From: Lachnospiraceae bacterium
GTDB taxonomy: Bacteria; Bacillota; Clostridia; Lachnospirales; Lachnospiraceae
Assembly (NCBI GenBank): GCA_023663945.1
Contig: JAMPGL010000001.1
Span: 29,501 to 85,476, forward strand
Length of the DNA: 55,976 bases
Direction: 5' to 3'
The notes beneath the pieces were generated by a model. The model ran no database searches. It saw nothing but the letters and a program-made list of their open reading frames with translations, and was not told the origin of the DNA. The number at the start of each line of letters is the position of its first letter. Position 1 is the first letter of the stretch. A program made the position numbers and the translations under genes. Below are positions 26,476 through 33,750 of this stretch, piece by piece.

Positions 26476-27084
26476 TTATATCTTTTCAAGCAGCTCCCTC
26501 ATTGCCCGCAGTGCTTTTCCCCTGTGACTAATGCGGTTCTTCTCCTCCTCCGTCAGCTCAGCAGTGCTTTTCCCGTACTCAGGCACTTGAAAAATAGGGT
26601 CATACCCAAACCCATTCTGCCCCTTTTCCTCATAGCCAATCCTGCCCTCTATAACCGCTTCACTGTGAAGAACCCTCCCGTCCGGCAGAACACAGGCGAT
26701 AGCACAGACAAAGCGGGCTGTCCGCTTTTCATCAGGCACTCCCGCAAGCCGGTCGATCAGATTTTGATTTTTGACGGAATAAGGAGTGTCCTCCCCCAAG
26801 TATCTTGCAGAATAAATTCCCGGCTCCTTATTTAAATAATCGATTTCCAGCCCCGAATCATCCGCCAGCACAATAGCTCCCGGCGCGCGCTCCGCCACTG
26901 CCTTTGCCTTAATCTGCGCATTCTCCGCAAAACTGCTTCCGTCCTCCACAATATCCGTTTCTATCCCGGCTTCCTTCATGGACAAAATTTCCACCGGCTC
27001 TCCGCTTATTGCAAGCCCGGAAAGAATCATCCGGATTTCCCGCATCTTTCCGGCATTTCCGGTTGCAAATATAATTTTCTGCAT
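26476..27084 (-). CDS. rdgB: Non-canonical purine NTP pyrophosphatase (RdgB/HAM1)
   Basis: This 202-residue enzyme hydrolyses (d)ITP and XTP to monophosphates and so keeps damaged purines out of DNA. Signature motifs are FATGNAGKMREI, VLADDSGLEIDYL and NGFGYDPIF, with the C-terminal ISHRGKAL. The ATG at 27084 (MQKIIFATGN) has the better ribosome site (AGAGGTGG); a GTG three codons earlier also exists. Confidence 0.95.
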   Translation of the reverse strand: MQKIIFATGNAGKMREIRMILSGLAISGEPVEILSMKEAGIETDIVEDGSSFAENAQIKAKAVAERAPGAIVLADDSGLEIDYLNKEPGIYSARYLGEDTPYSVKNQNLIDRLAGVPDEKRTARFVCAIACVLPDGRVLHSEAVIEGRIGYEEKGQNGFGYDPIFQVPEYGKSTAELTEEEKNRISHRGKALRAMRELLEKI

Positions 27085-27105
27085 TGTTACCACCTCTGTG
27101 CTTTC

Positions 27106-27173
27106 TCCGCTTATATTCCTATAAGTTCTCTTCGTAAATTTTCCGCTTATATCCCTATAAATCCTCTTCGTAA
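27106..27173. repeat. Tandem 36-bp duplication at the 3' end of the amidase-like gene
   Basis: A 32-bp unit at 27142-27173, which includes the last codons and stop of the amidase-like gene, is repeated at 27106-27137 with 3 differences (29/32). The second copy lies in the gap before rdgB. Confidence 0.75.
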
Positions 27174-28213
27174 GTCTTCATAATCGCCTGATAAATGCCT
27201 TCCGCAATCTTATCCCAATATTCCTCCCTGCCGAGGAGAATTGCTTCCTGCTTGTTGGTGATGCATCCGGATTTGACAGCCGCCGCAGGCACCGTGACGT
27301 TTCTCAGCGCATAATCCTGCGGCTCGGCTTCACTCAGCCCCAGCGCTTTTCCTTTGATGCTGGTGACAACCTCCCTCTCCAAGGCGTCCGCCAGCTCCAC
27401 GCTTCCAAAACCGGGGATAAAATAATCCCCATTATATATTGTAGTCGTTCCGTAAAGGGCACTGTCTTCCTTCGCATCTACCTGAATCCTTATATACATA
27501 TCGGCTCTGGTCTCATTGGCAAGCTCTACCCGGGCGTCCTCCGACGGTCCCACATCATCCATTCTGGTATAATATGCTTTAATATCGGTCTGGTCAAGCT
27601 TTTCCTTTAACTTCTGCGCCACCCCTAAGTTAATATCCTTTTCCAACAGCCCTTCCGCTGACAAGCCCGTATTTTCACCGCCGTATGCCGGGTCAATGAC
27701 CACAATCCTGTCATAGATTTCTCTGGGACTCAAAAAATTAATGTATAAATCATTGTTTTCCAAAATCGTGCGGCATTCAAATATTCCGGTCAGCTGAAAA
27801 ATCAGCCTAACCCCCTCCTGTGTAATCTCGTACGTCCCCTGCCCCACCATCTCACGATTTCCTGAGATGGCATTTTGGGTATAAAAACCCTCCTCTGACC
27901 CGTTCACCACAATGCAGAGTTCCTTGTCCATATAATGATTTTCTATTACAATATCTTCCGCACTACAGCTTTCCGGCAGGGGAATCCTTAAATAGCTGGT
28001 ATCTGACTTGCCTTGCTCAAATTTTAAAACATGCTCTTCGGTTTCGCTAAGCTTCTCCGGCTCAACATACTCCACCGGATTCTTCTGCACCTCATCCTGC
28101 ACAATCTCCGAGATGGTAATTGCCTTATTTGCCGACAAATGAAGGATCGTCCCCATGGACGCAATGCACAAGAGCCCGTAAAACCATGCCATTCCTTTCA
28201 TAATACTATGCAT
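27155..28213 (-). CDS. Amidase_3-fold membrane protein, predicted catalytically inactive
   Basis: This 352-residue protein has an N-terminal membrane anchor (WFYGLLCIASMGTILHL), an AMIN-like beta-domain (about residues 70-160) and an N-acetylmuramoyl-L-alanine amidase fold (169-345). Fold landmarks are clear: VVIDPAYGGENTG, LLEKDINLGVAQKL, YYTRMDD, ELANETRADMY. However, the zinc ligands His of DPGHGG and of SIHxNA are replaced by Tyr177 and Gln244, and the catalytic Glu (usually ..TENGF) is Lys314. Only Glu191 remains. It may bind peptidoglycan or regulate other proteins. It starts 2 bp after the methyltransferase stop. Confidence 0.85.
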   Translation of the reverse strand: MHSIMKGMAWFYGLLCIASMGTILHLSANKAITISEIVQDEVQKNPVEYVEPEKLSETEEHVLKFEQGKSDTSYLRIPLPESCSAEDIVIENHYMDKELCIVVNGSEEGFYTQNAISGNREMVGQGTYEITQEGVRLIFQLTGIFECRTILENNDLYINFLSPREIYDRIVVIDPAYGGENTGLSAEGLLEKDINLGVAQKLKEKLDQTDIKAYYTRMDDVGPSEDARVELANETRADMYIRIQVDAKEDSALYGTTTIYNGDYFIPGFGSVELADALEREVVTSIKGKALGLSEAEPQDYALRNVTVPAAAVKSGCITNKQEAILLGREEYWDKIAEGIYQAIMKTYEEDL

Positions 28214-28215
28214 CT

Positions 28216-29373
28216 CTATAACCTCTCCTGCCCTCTCCCGGGTGGTTTGGGACCGGGAAATTGATAAAAATAAGTTTTCATCATTCCATTATAAATCTTT
28301 CTGTTCTTTGCCGCCTTTAACCCCAGCGCACTCTCCGCCTGCTCATAGGACGTGATCAGATACAAAGACCAGGAATCTAACGCCTTATACCGTTCACCGA
28401 GCGTCTGATACAGCGCAGGCAGATTTTTCTTCTCCTCAAGCCTCTCTCCGTAAGGCGGATTTGTCACAATAAATCCATATTTCTTGCTATGACTAAGTTG
28501 GTCAACCCCTCTTCTCTGGAAATGGATCAGACTTTCCACTCCGGCAAGCTTGGCGTTTTCTCTGGCAATGCTTACCATCGCATCATCTATGTCATAGCCC
28601 TGAATATCCGTGTCAATCACAAAAGATATCAGCTCTCTTGCCTCGTCAAAGCTGTCATGCCATTGCTTAATCGGTATCAAATGTTCCCAGCTTTCCGCCG
28701 TGAAGTTCCTGTTTAACCCCGGCGCCATATTTGCCGCCATCATTGCCGCTTCAATGGCAAAGGTTCCGCTCCCGCAGAAAGGGTCTACCAGAATACGGTC
28801 CTTTTTCCATGGAGTAAGCATTAACAGCGCCGCCGCCAGATTTTCAGCAATGGGCGCCTTAGCGGTTAATTTGCGGTATCCTCTCTTATGAAGAGACTCT
28901 CCCGTGGTATCTAACGCCACAGTAACCTGATCCTTCATCAAAAACACCCGGATGGGAAAGGATTCCCCATCCTCTGCAAACCATTCCTTATGATAAACCT
29001 CCTTAAGCCTCTCCACCATCGCCTTTTTCATAATAGACTGTATATCCGAAGGGCTGAAAAGCCTGCTTTTAACGCTTGCCGCCTTGGTCACCCAAAATTT
29101 CCCGTTTTGTGGGATAAAATTCTCCCAAGGGATATTTCTCGTCCCCTGAAAGAGCTCCTCAAAGGTCTCCGCCCGAAAGCTTCCTGTCTTAATCAGGATT
29201 CTTTCTGCTGTTCGCAAAAAAATATTGGCACGGCACACTGCCTCCTCATCACCGATAAACGTGATACGCCCGTCTTCCACTGAAGCCACATCATATCCTA
29301 AGTCAATTATCTCCCGTTTCAGCACTGCCTCCAATCCAAAGTGACAGGGCGCGATTAATTCATATCTGTTCAT
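28216..29373 (-). CDS. THUMP-domain rRNA large-subunit methyltransferase (RlmL/YpsC type)
   Basis: This 385-residue class I SAM-dependent RNA methyltransferase has an N-terminal ferredoxin-like/THUMP region (APCHFGLEAVLKREIIDLGYDV through LIKTGSFRAETFEELF). A Rossmann methyltransferase domain follows with DPFCGSGTFAIEAAMMAAN (motif I region) and TNPPYGERL (the NPPY motif of N2-guanine methyltransferases). It probably makes m2G in 23S rRNA. The start at 29373 (MNRYELIAPCHFG) follows AGGAAGAGA. The upstream-extended frame crosses the promoter. Confidence 0.92.
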   Translation of the reverse strand: MNRYELIAPCHFGLEAVLKREIIDLGYDVASVEDGRITFIGDEEAVCRANIFLRTAERILIKTGSFRAETFEELFQGTRNIPWENFIPQNGKFWVTKAASVKSRLFSPSDIQSIMKKAMVERLKEVYHKEWFAEDGESFPIRVFLMKDQVTVALDTTGESLHKRGYRKLTAKAPIAENLAAALLMLTPWKKDRILVDPFCGSGTFAIEAAMMAANMAPGLNRNFTAESWEHLIPIKQWHDSFDEARELISFVIDTDIQGYDIDDAMVSIARENAKLAGVESLIHFQRRGVDQLSHSKKYGFIVTNPPYGERLEEKKNLPALYQTLGERYKALDSWSLYLITSYEQAESALGLKAAKNRKIYNGMMKTYFYQFPGPKPPGRGQERL

Positions 29374-29404
29374 CGGTATCTCTTCCTTGTTTTTCTTTTC
29401 CGGT

Positions 29405-29434
29405 ATTATAGCACAATCCGCCTCTTTTGTACAA
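29405..29434 (-). promoter_or_regulatory. Promoter of the RlmL-type gene
   Basis: On the minus strand TTGTAC (29429-29434) and TATAAT (29405-29410) are 18 bp apart, about 30 bp before the start codon. Confidence 0.6.
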
Positions 29435-29520
29435 TAATAGAAGCTTTGTTTTCTCACCTTCTCATACAAAACAGGACGTAAGCTATATATAATAGACTTG
29501 CGCCCTGTTCCCCTTACCAT

Positions 29521-29541
29521 TTAGTTATGTCGTTTACTATA
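29521..29541. repeat. Solo copy of the repeat-element end
   Basis: A 21-bp segment (TTAGTTATGTCGTTTACTATA) is identical to 30125-30145, the right end of the palindromic element. It lies just upstream of the rlmL-type gene on the minus strand and just past the stop of the 62-aa gene. Confidence 0.7.
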
Positions 29542-29542
29542 T

Positions 29543-29731
29543 TTATTCATTAATCTTGTCTAACCTTGTAAGATTGACCCCCAATGAATTTAAAATAACT
29601 TTTAATTCATTGTAACGGTCAAGCATGGAATTATAAGTCTCTGGATTTGTGTCTTTTATTGCTATCATCCAATTTTGGAGCCTTGAAAATTCATTTATAG
29701 AATCTCTAATAATATCTGCACCACTTGGCAT
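29543..29731 (-). CDS. Small conserved-looking helical protein, unknown function
   Basis: This is a 62-residue protein (MPSGADIIRDSINEFSRLQN at the start) with a mostly helical, amphipathic composition and no Cys. A strong ribosome site (GGGAGGTGA) stands 8 nt before the ATG. A promoter-like pair, TTAGAC and TATACT, 18 bp apart, lies at 29777-29806. I do not recognise the family. The size and helical pattern suit a small structural or regulatory protein. Function is not assigned. Confidence 0.6.
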   Translation of the reverse strand: MPSGADIIRDSINEFSRLQNWMIAIKDTNPETYNSMLDRYNELKVILNSLGVNLTRLDKINE

Positions 29732-29830
29732 CCTGTCACCTCCCGATTATGTTCAATGGTTAACTTCACTACATTCAGTATAACATAATCAAAATGCAAA
29801 GTCTAATCTATTTTGACATGCCCTGCAATG

Positions 29831-29861
29831 AAAAAAAGCGCCCTCTCCGGACGCCTTTTTT
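29831..29861 (-). terminator. Terminator after the Asn/Gln-rich small gene
   Basis: On the minus strand GCGTCC pairs with GGGCGC over GGAGA and is followed by seven T. A T-run on the other side makes it potentially bidirectional. Confidence 0.75.
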
Positions 29862-29871
29862 CCAAAAACAG

Positions 29872-30021
29872 TTAGAATTCATTATTCTTTTTGTTATTGT
29901 TGTTAGAACTGTTAGAAGAACTGTTCTTCTGACTGTTCTGGCAGTTCTGACCAGACTTGTTTTCCTGACTCTGGCTGTTCTGGCTGTTCTGATTGTTCTG
30001 GTTATAATCGTTCTTAGACAT
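29872..30021 (-). CDS. 49-residue Asn/Gln/Ser-rich low-complexity protein
   Basis: The product starts MSKNDYNQNNQNSQNSQSQE and continues as repeats of Asn, Gln, Ser and Lys with a single Cys, ending KKNNEF. More than half of the residues are N, Q or S. An excellent ribosome site (AGGAGGG) and a downstream terminator show it is a real gene. The composition recalls small spore-associated or spore-coat proteins of Clostridia, but I do not see a known SASP motif, so this is only a suggestion. The frame is open upstream into the repeat element; that part is not coding. Confidence 0.7.
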   Translation of the reverse strand: MSKNDYNQNNQNSQNSQSQENKSGQNCQNSQKNSSSNSSNNNNKKNNEF

Positions 30022-30041
30022 TTTTGTTCCCTCCTGATTAT

Positions 30042-30145
30042 TTATAGTTAACGACATTAATAATTGCCATTTCGGTCTTGTAAAAGCTTGCACATATGGC
30101 TTTTGCAAGAGCCGGAATGAGCAATTAGTTATGTCGTTTACTATA
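30042..30145. repeat. About 104-bp imperfect palindromic repeat element (MITE-like)
   Basis: The left arm begins TATAGTTAACGACATTAA. The right arm, read in reverse complement, begins TATAGTAAACGACATAAC and continues to match it, so the two arms pair almost throughout to the centre near 30093. The right end recurs alone at 29521-29541, and a related TATAGTAAATGACATTAA is at 23295-23312. No transposase is encoded. It sits directly upstream of the 49-residue gene. Confidence 0.7.
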
Positions 30146-30278
30146 GGTTACGGAAGTAGTATTCTCCTTTTTCAGAAACCTTATACTTTTTCTGTTATGG
30201 TACTTTAGTACTTATTTTTTATTCAATTTGCACAAAGATTGCCCTTGATTTTTAGTAGTACTTTTGCACTATTTGTTG

Positions 30279-30307
30279 TTGCGCAAATAGGAAAAAGGGA
30301 CTATAAT
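30279..30307 (+). promoter_or_regulatory. Promoter of candidate small RNA
   Basis: TTGCGC (30279-30284) and TATAAT (30302-30307) are 17 bp apart on the plus strand, with no gene on that strand downstream. The stretch 30146-30278 is AT-rich and I see nothing else in it. Confidence 0.65.
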
Positions 30308-30313
30308 ATACTT

Positions 30314-30405
30314 GTAAGCGGGAAACCCCTTCAAATTCCCGTTTATAACCCTTATATTAATTATTTATACTCCCCAGAAAAAGCCTGTCTTACGACAGGC
30401 TTTTT
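30314..30405 (+). ncRNA. Candidate small non-coding RNA of about 92 nt
   Basis: A near-consensus promoter would start transcription near 30314. The transcript has a 5' hairpin (GCGGGAA with TTCCCGT), an AT-rich middle, and ends in a strong intrinsic terminator (AAAAAGCCTGTC with GACAGGCTTTTT). No start codon with a useful frame lies inside. The RNA family is not recognised. Confidence 0.55.
30379..30405 (+). terminator. Terminator of the candidate small RNA
   Basis: AAAGCCTGTC and GACAGGCTTT form a perfect stem over a short loop and end in TTTTT. It is flanked by A-runs and T-runs, so it could act in both directions. Confidence 0.75.
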
Positions 30406-30407
30406 CA

Positions 30408-30469
30408 CATGATATAAAAATAAGCTCTGTAGAAAACAAATTTTCTACAGAGCTTATTTTTATATCATG
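30408..30469. terminator. 29-bp perfect hairpin, likely terminator of the SGNH operon
   Basis: Positions 30408-30436 and 30441-30469 are exact reverse complements (29 bp) around a CAAA loop. It begins 3 bp after the stop of the DUF1700-like gene (30473). The internal AAAAATAAGC/GCTTATTTTT gives U-runs in both directions. It is much longer than an ordinary terminator. Confidence 0.75.
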
Positions 30470-30472
30470 CTG

Positions 30473-30796
30473 CTACCGAAGATTCTCAAACCAGTCTCCG
30501 GCTTTCTTCCTAATCCCCTGAGCCAGATTCATGCATATGCCTTTCACATGAGTCGCTAAGGCAAACAATTTGATTTCATTAAAACGGGAGCTTCCATCTT
30601 TTTCCGCATTCAAAATACTTTTTGCAAGCAGGGAAGGCTCTCCTAATTCCTCCGTCACCTGCCATTCTTCTTTTCCTTTTCGGACTTGAATCTCAATATA
30701 TTCCTCATAATAGGAGGCGTGCTCCGTAATCTTTGCCCCGTCAAGCTTTCCAGCCAAGGCACGGCGCAGTTTTGTGATAAAATCTTTTTTTGTCAT
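30473..30796 (-). CDS. Short DUF1700-like protein
   Basis: This is a 107-residue protein. Residues 1-65 match the DUF1700 N-terminus: a basic start MTKKDFITKLRRALAGKL, then HASYYEEYIEIQVRKGKEEW and ELGEPSLLAKSIL. The full family has C-terminal membrane helices and normally follows a PadR regulator. This copy ends early in a short amphipathic tail (GIRKKAGDWFENLR), and no PadR gene is near. It is the third gene of the SGNH operon, 11 bp after its neighbour. Confidence 0.7.
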   Translation of the reverse strand: MTKKDFITKLRRALAGKLDGAKITEHASYYEEYIEIQVRKGKEEWQVTEELGEPSLLAKSILNAEKDGSSRFNEIKLFALATHVKGICMNLAQGIRKKAGDWFENLR

Positions 30797-30807
30797 TTCT
30801 CTTCCCG

Positions 30808-31194
30808 TTAAAGCCGGTCCATTCCCTGACCGCTCTCAAACCGCTTCCTTCCCTTTTCCGGATTTTCCATAAAATCAATCAACGTGCGAAATGCCTGCAT
30901 TGCCATTTTTTCTTTATTACAGGTCTTTGAATTTTTGCCTGTGTCCCGGATTAAATTATAACGGCTCATCTGCCATACATACAGATCGCACAGCGAGTAG
31001 TCAAGTATCTTTACCTTATTTAAAAAGGTATGATGCTCGATATAATAAACCAATTCCTCATAAATCTGCGGACGCAGCATAATATCCTTCCAGAGTTCGT
31101 CCGCCCATGCTCTGCTAAGCTCCGCATAATCACATATTTCATAAAACGCCTGACACACCTTAATCCTGGTTGCATCGTACAAAATCCCCGGCAT
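30808..31194 (-). CDS. Unknown 128-residue protein in the SGNH operon
   Basis: The start at 31194 (MPGILYDATRIKVCQAFYEI) follows AAGGAAG 14 bp past the SGNH gene. The protein is rich in aromatic residues and helix formers (WADELWKDIMLRPQIYEELV, LDYSLCDLYVWQMSRYNLI) with four Cys scattered. I see no membrane segment or known motif. It probably forms a complex with, or works beside, the hydrolase, but that is only from context. Confidence 0.6.
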   Translation of the reverse strand: MPGILYDATRIKVCQAFYEICDYAELSRAWADELWKDIMLRPQIYEELVYYIEHHTFLNKVKILDYSLCDLYVWQMSRYNLIRDTGKNSKTCNKEKMAMQAFRTLIDFMENPEKGRKRFESGQGMDRL

Positions 31195-31208
31195 ACGCTC
31201 ACTTCCTT

Positions 31209-31955
31209 TTATAAATCTGTCTCTTCCGCCATTATTTCTCCTGCGGCATACTCTGCGATTTTCTCCGCCCATTCCTCATCCGGATGAACTTCTCCGTGGA
31301 GCCTTGCAACTTCCCTTGTAAAACCGCTTTCATAATAGGAATCCACAAAATGAATCCGGCAGAAATCACAGGTCTTTCGGATAATCTCCCTTTTTAAAAG
31401 AAGCGCCTGCTCCGAAAAGGAACCCTGCTCCCTGTCGGGAGAATATGCCTGCAAAGGCGATGCCGCAAAGATTTCCGCCTCGGGGCATTTCTGCCGGATC
31501 GTCTCCACCGCCCAGCGCAGTGCGCTTGACAGGCTTCTTCTGGTAAGCTCCTGATATTTTTGTTCAAACACCGCTTCCGTATCGTCAAATACAGGAACCG
31601 GACTGCCGTCTATGCACCAGTCAACCGCCCCGTCATTGGCAGAAATTGCAATATAAACCACATCCGGACTGACGCCGGTCTCTTCTATATGATACAGCAG
31701 ACGGCGCACTTGGTTGGACAACACATTTTCTGGTGCAAAACTATTCGGCGGTTCCTCCAAGGACACAACTGTCAGGGTTTCTTCCCCCTTATGCCAATCG
31801 GAACCGGATGCCCATCCGCAGGCAAAATTCCCCAAAAGCTTCATGTTCAGCTTCCGGCAGATGCGCGTTCCGATGCCTGTCACCTGCTCGCTGGTAATGC
31901 TGTCCCCCAGACAGGCAAAAACCTTCTGACCGGATGTTTGATTGATTTCCGACAT
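31209..31955 (-). CDS. SGNH/GDSL-family hydrolase
   Basis: This 248-residue esterase-like protein has the block I motif FACLGDSITSEQ with the nucleophile Ser, a Gly in the block II region (NFACGWASGSDW), the oxyanion Asn in block III (VVYIAISANDG) and the C-terminal catalytic His in HGEVHPDEEWAEKIA. There is no signal peptide, so it is likely cytoplasmic. The substrate is unknown; such enzymes remove acetyl or acyl groups from sugars or lipids. It heads a three-gene operon and has a GGAGGT ribosome site. Confidence 0.82.
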   Translation of the reverse strand: MSEINQTSGQKVFACLGDSITSEQVTGIGTRICRKLNMKLLGNFACGWASGSDWHKGEETLTVVSLEEPPNSFAPENVLSNQVRRLLYHIEETGVSPDVVYIAISANDGAVDWCIDGSPVPVFDDTEAVFEQKYQELTRRSLSSALRWAVETIRQKCPEAEIFAASPLQAYSPDREQGSFSEQALLLKREIIRKTCDFCRIHFVDSYYESGFTREVARLHGEVHPDEEWAEKIAEYAAGEIMAEETDL

Positions 31956-32001
31956 AATCTATGGATACCTCCGTGTCACTTCTGACTCATTCATCATTTC
32001 A

Positions 32002-32029
32002 ATTATAACACCTTTTTTGCTGTCGGCAA
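32002..32029 (-). promoter_or_regulatory. Promoter of the SGNH operon
   Basis: On the minus strand TTGCCG (32024-32029) and TATAAT (32002-32007) are 16 bp apart. It lies beside the terminator of the upstream ABC operon. Confidence 0.55.
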
Positions 32030-32036
32030 ACCCATC

Positions 32037-32069
32037 AAAAAAACTCCCCGCGGAAATCCGCAGGGAGTC
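32037..32069 (-). terminator. Terminator of the LacI-ABC operon
   Basis: On the minus strand ACTCCCTGCGGA pairs with TCCGCGGGGAGT and is followed by seven T, 25 bp after the binding-protein stop. Confidence 0.8.
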
Positions 32070-32093
32070 TTTCAAGCATCATCTTAAGTTAGA

Positions 32094-33680
32094 TTATTTG
32101 CTAGCCTTCCAAGCATCATACTGTGACTGGAACTCAGCAAGTAAATCCTGGTATCCAGCTTCGTCAAGAGCTGCCTGATATGCTTCAAGAGTAGCTTCTA
32201 CATCTGCCTCAGCAAATCCGCCGTTCTCAAGAGGGAAACCATACTGCTCAAATACGTTCTGGCATGCGCTGAACTGTGCTGCAACGGGCTCTTTGTTGAA
32301 ACGGAAACCAGCTGCGCAAGAGGTGTTAGCGCCACCGTTGAAGTCCTTGTAAAGCTCTGCCTTGTTTGCAGGCTCATTATCAAGAGGAGTTACGATTGTA
32401 GCGGAAGCGGACTCCCACATAGAGTGGTTGTACTTCTCACTTGACTGTGTTACCTGGCCGTTTGCATCATATGTGTAGTCTTCACCTTCGATACCGAATG
32501 TATAAAGGTCAGCAAGTTTGCTATCTGTGTAAAGAAGACCCATAAAATCGATACAAGCCTGTGCCTGCTCAGGTGTGCTGTTTGCGGTTACGCAGTAGCA
32601 GGAACCAAGAGCTGATGTGGAGTGTGCCCATCTGTTAGTAGCGGGTGTCATAACTACTTCCTGGCCATAACGAGCATTAGCTTCATCGTTAACCGGGATG
32701 TCTGTCCACCATGAGAATCCCCAATCCTGTGTCTGAGTTGTGGTATCAGTTGTGGTCTTTGTAACATCATCTTCTGAGATGTAACCAGCCTCAGCCCATC
32801 TAGCCATCAATGTACAGAACTCTTTGTATTCATCGGTGAGAACTACGTCAACAACACTGTCGCTAGCTCTGTCAACTGCAACCCAGTTAGCTGTAGCATC
32901 AGCGGTGAAGAAATCAAATTTGTCGATATACCATCTGTAGAACATAGCTGTCTTCTGTGTAAGGTAAGGGTACTTAAGACCGTCAGCCTTGCAGTCAGCC
33001 AGCATAGGCTCAATATCAGCAAGAGTCTTAACGGTAGAAAGATCCCAGCCGTGAGCGTCAACCAGCTCCTTACGAGCCATGATGTCGTAACCTTCTACAT
33101 TGTCCTTGTATACGGGGATATAATAGTTCTTGCCGTTATACTTAGTAGCTTCCCACTGTCCAGCATCCATAGACTCATAAAGAGGCGTGCCGGGAAGAAG
33201 ATCTGTAATGTCATAAACAGCGTTGTTGGGAACGAGGTCGTTAGTTCCGATTGTGCTCTCCCATGAAGCTGTCCACAGCAGGTTGATCTCATTGTTTGCC
33301 AAAGCAAGGTTAGCCTTGTCCGTGTACTCACCGGAACCGATGTCTGTCAGTTTGATCTGAACATTGATCTTGTCCTTGATGTACTCGTTGATAGCATCCT
33401 CTACCTTCTGAACCTGAGCAGAGTCAGGAGTAGCAAGGTTGAAACATGCTCTTGTAACATTGATGGTAACTGCGTCACCGGATGCTGCCGGAGCTGCATC
33501 ATCAGTTGCTGTGTCTGCTGCAGGTGCCGCATCATCAGTTGATGTGTCTGCCGCAGGCGCTGCATCACTGGTTGCCGGAGCATCATTGGCAGCATCGTTA
33601 GAGCCGCCGCCGCAGCCTGTCAGCATGGTTGCTACCATTGCTGTTGCCAGGGCTACGGATAAAACTTTTTTGATTTTCAT
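32094..33680 (-). CDS. Extracellular solute-binding lipoprotein (LipO/YtcQ type)
   Basis: This 528-residue binding protein has a lipoprotein signal (LSVALATAMVATMLTGCGGG, lipidated Cys23). An unusual 40-residue linker with DAAPAADT-type repeats follows, then the binding fold. The C-terminal segment from about residue 455 (the FRFNKEPVAAQ region) resembles the DUF3502 domain of LplB/YtcP-associated binding proteins. It captures an oligosaccharide for the two permeases encoded just upstream. The ligand is unknown. It is the last gene of the LacI-permease-permease-SBP operon. Confidence 0.9.
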   Translation of the reverse strand: MKIKKVLSVALATAMVATMLTGCGGGSNDAANDAPATSDAAPAADTSTDDAAPAADTATDDAAPAASGDAVTINVTRACFNLATPDSAQVQKVEDAINEYIKDKINVQIKLTDIGSGEYTDKANLALANNEINLLWTASWESTIGTNDLVPNNAVYDITDLLPGTPLYESMDAGQWEATKYNGKNYYIPVYKDNVEGYDIMARKELVDAHGWDLSTVKTLADIEPMLADCKADGLKYPYLTQKTAMFYRWYIDKFDFFTADATANWVAVDRASDSVVDVVLTDEYKEFCTLMARWAEAGYISEDDVTKTTTDTTTQTQDWGFSWWTDIPVNDEANARYGQEVVMTPATNRWAHSTSALGSCYCVTANSTPEQAQACIDFMGLLYTDSKLADLYTFGIEGEDYTYDANGQVTQSSEKYNHSMWESASATIVTPLDNEPANKAELYKDFNGGANTSCAAGFRFNKEPVAAQFSACQNVFEQYGFPLENGGFAEADVEATLEAYQAALDEAGYQDLLAEFQSQYDAWKASK

Positions 33681-33750
33681 TTTAAAAAATCCTCCCTAGT
33701 TTTTATTTATTTCTAATCCTCCGCACTATTGCATCGGATTGAAACCGAAA

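Noticed and set aside
30042-30145. Insertion sequence
   Set aside because: The element is about 104 bp and codes for nothing, so it is at most a non-autonomous repeat.
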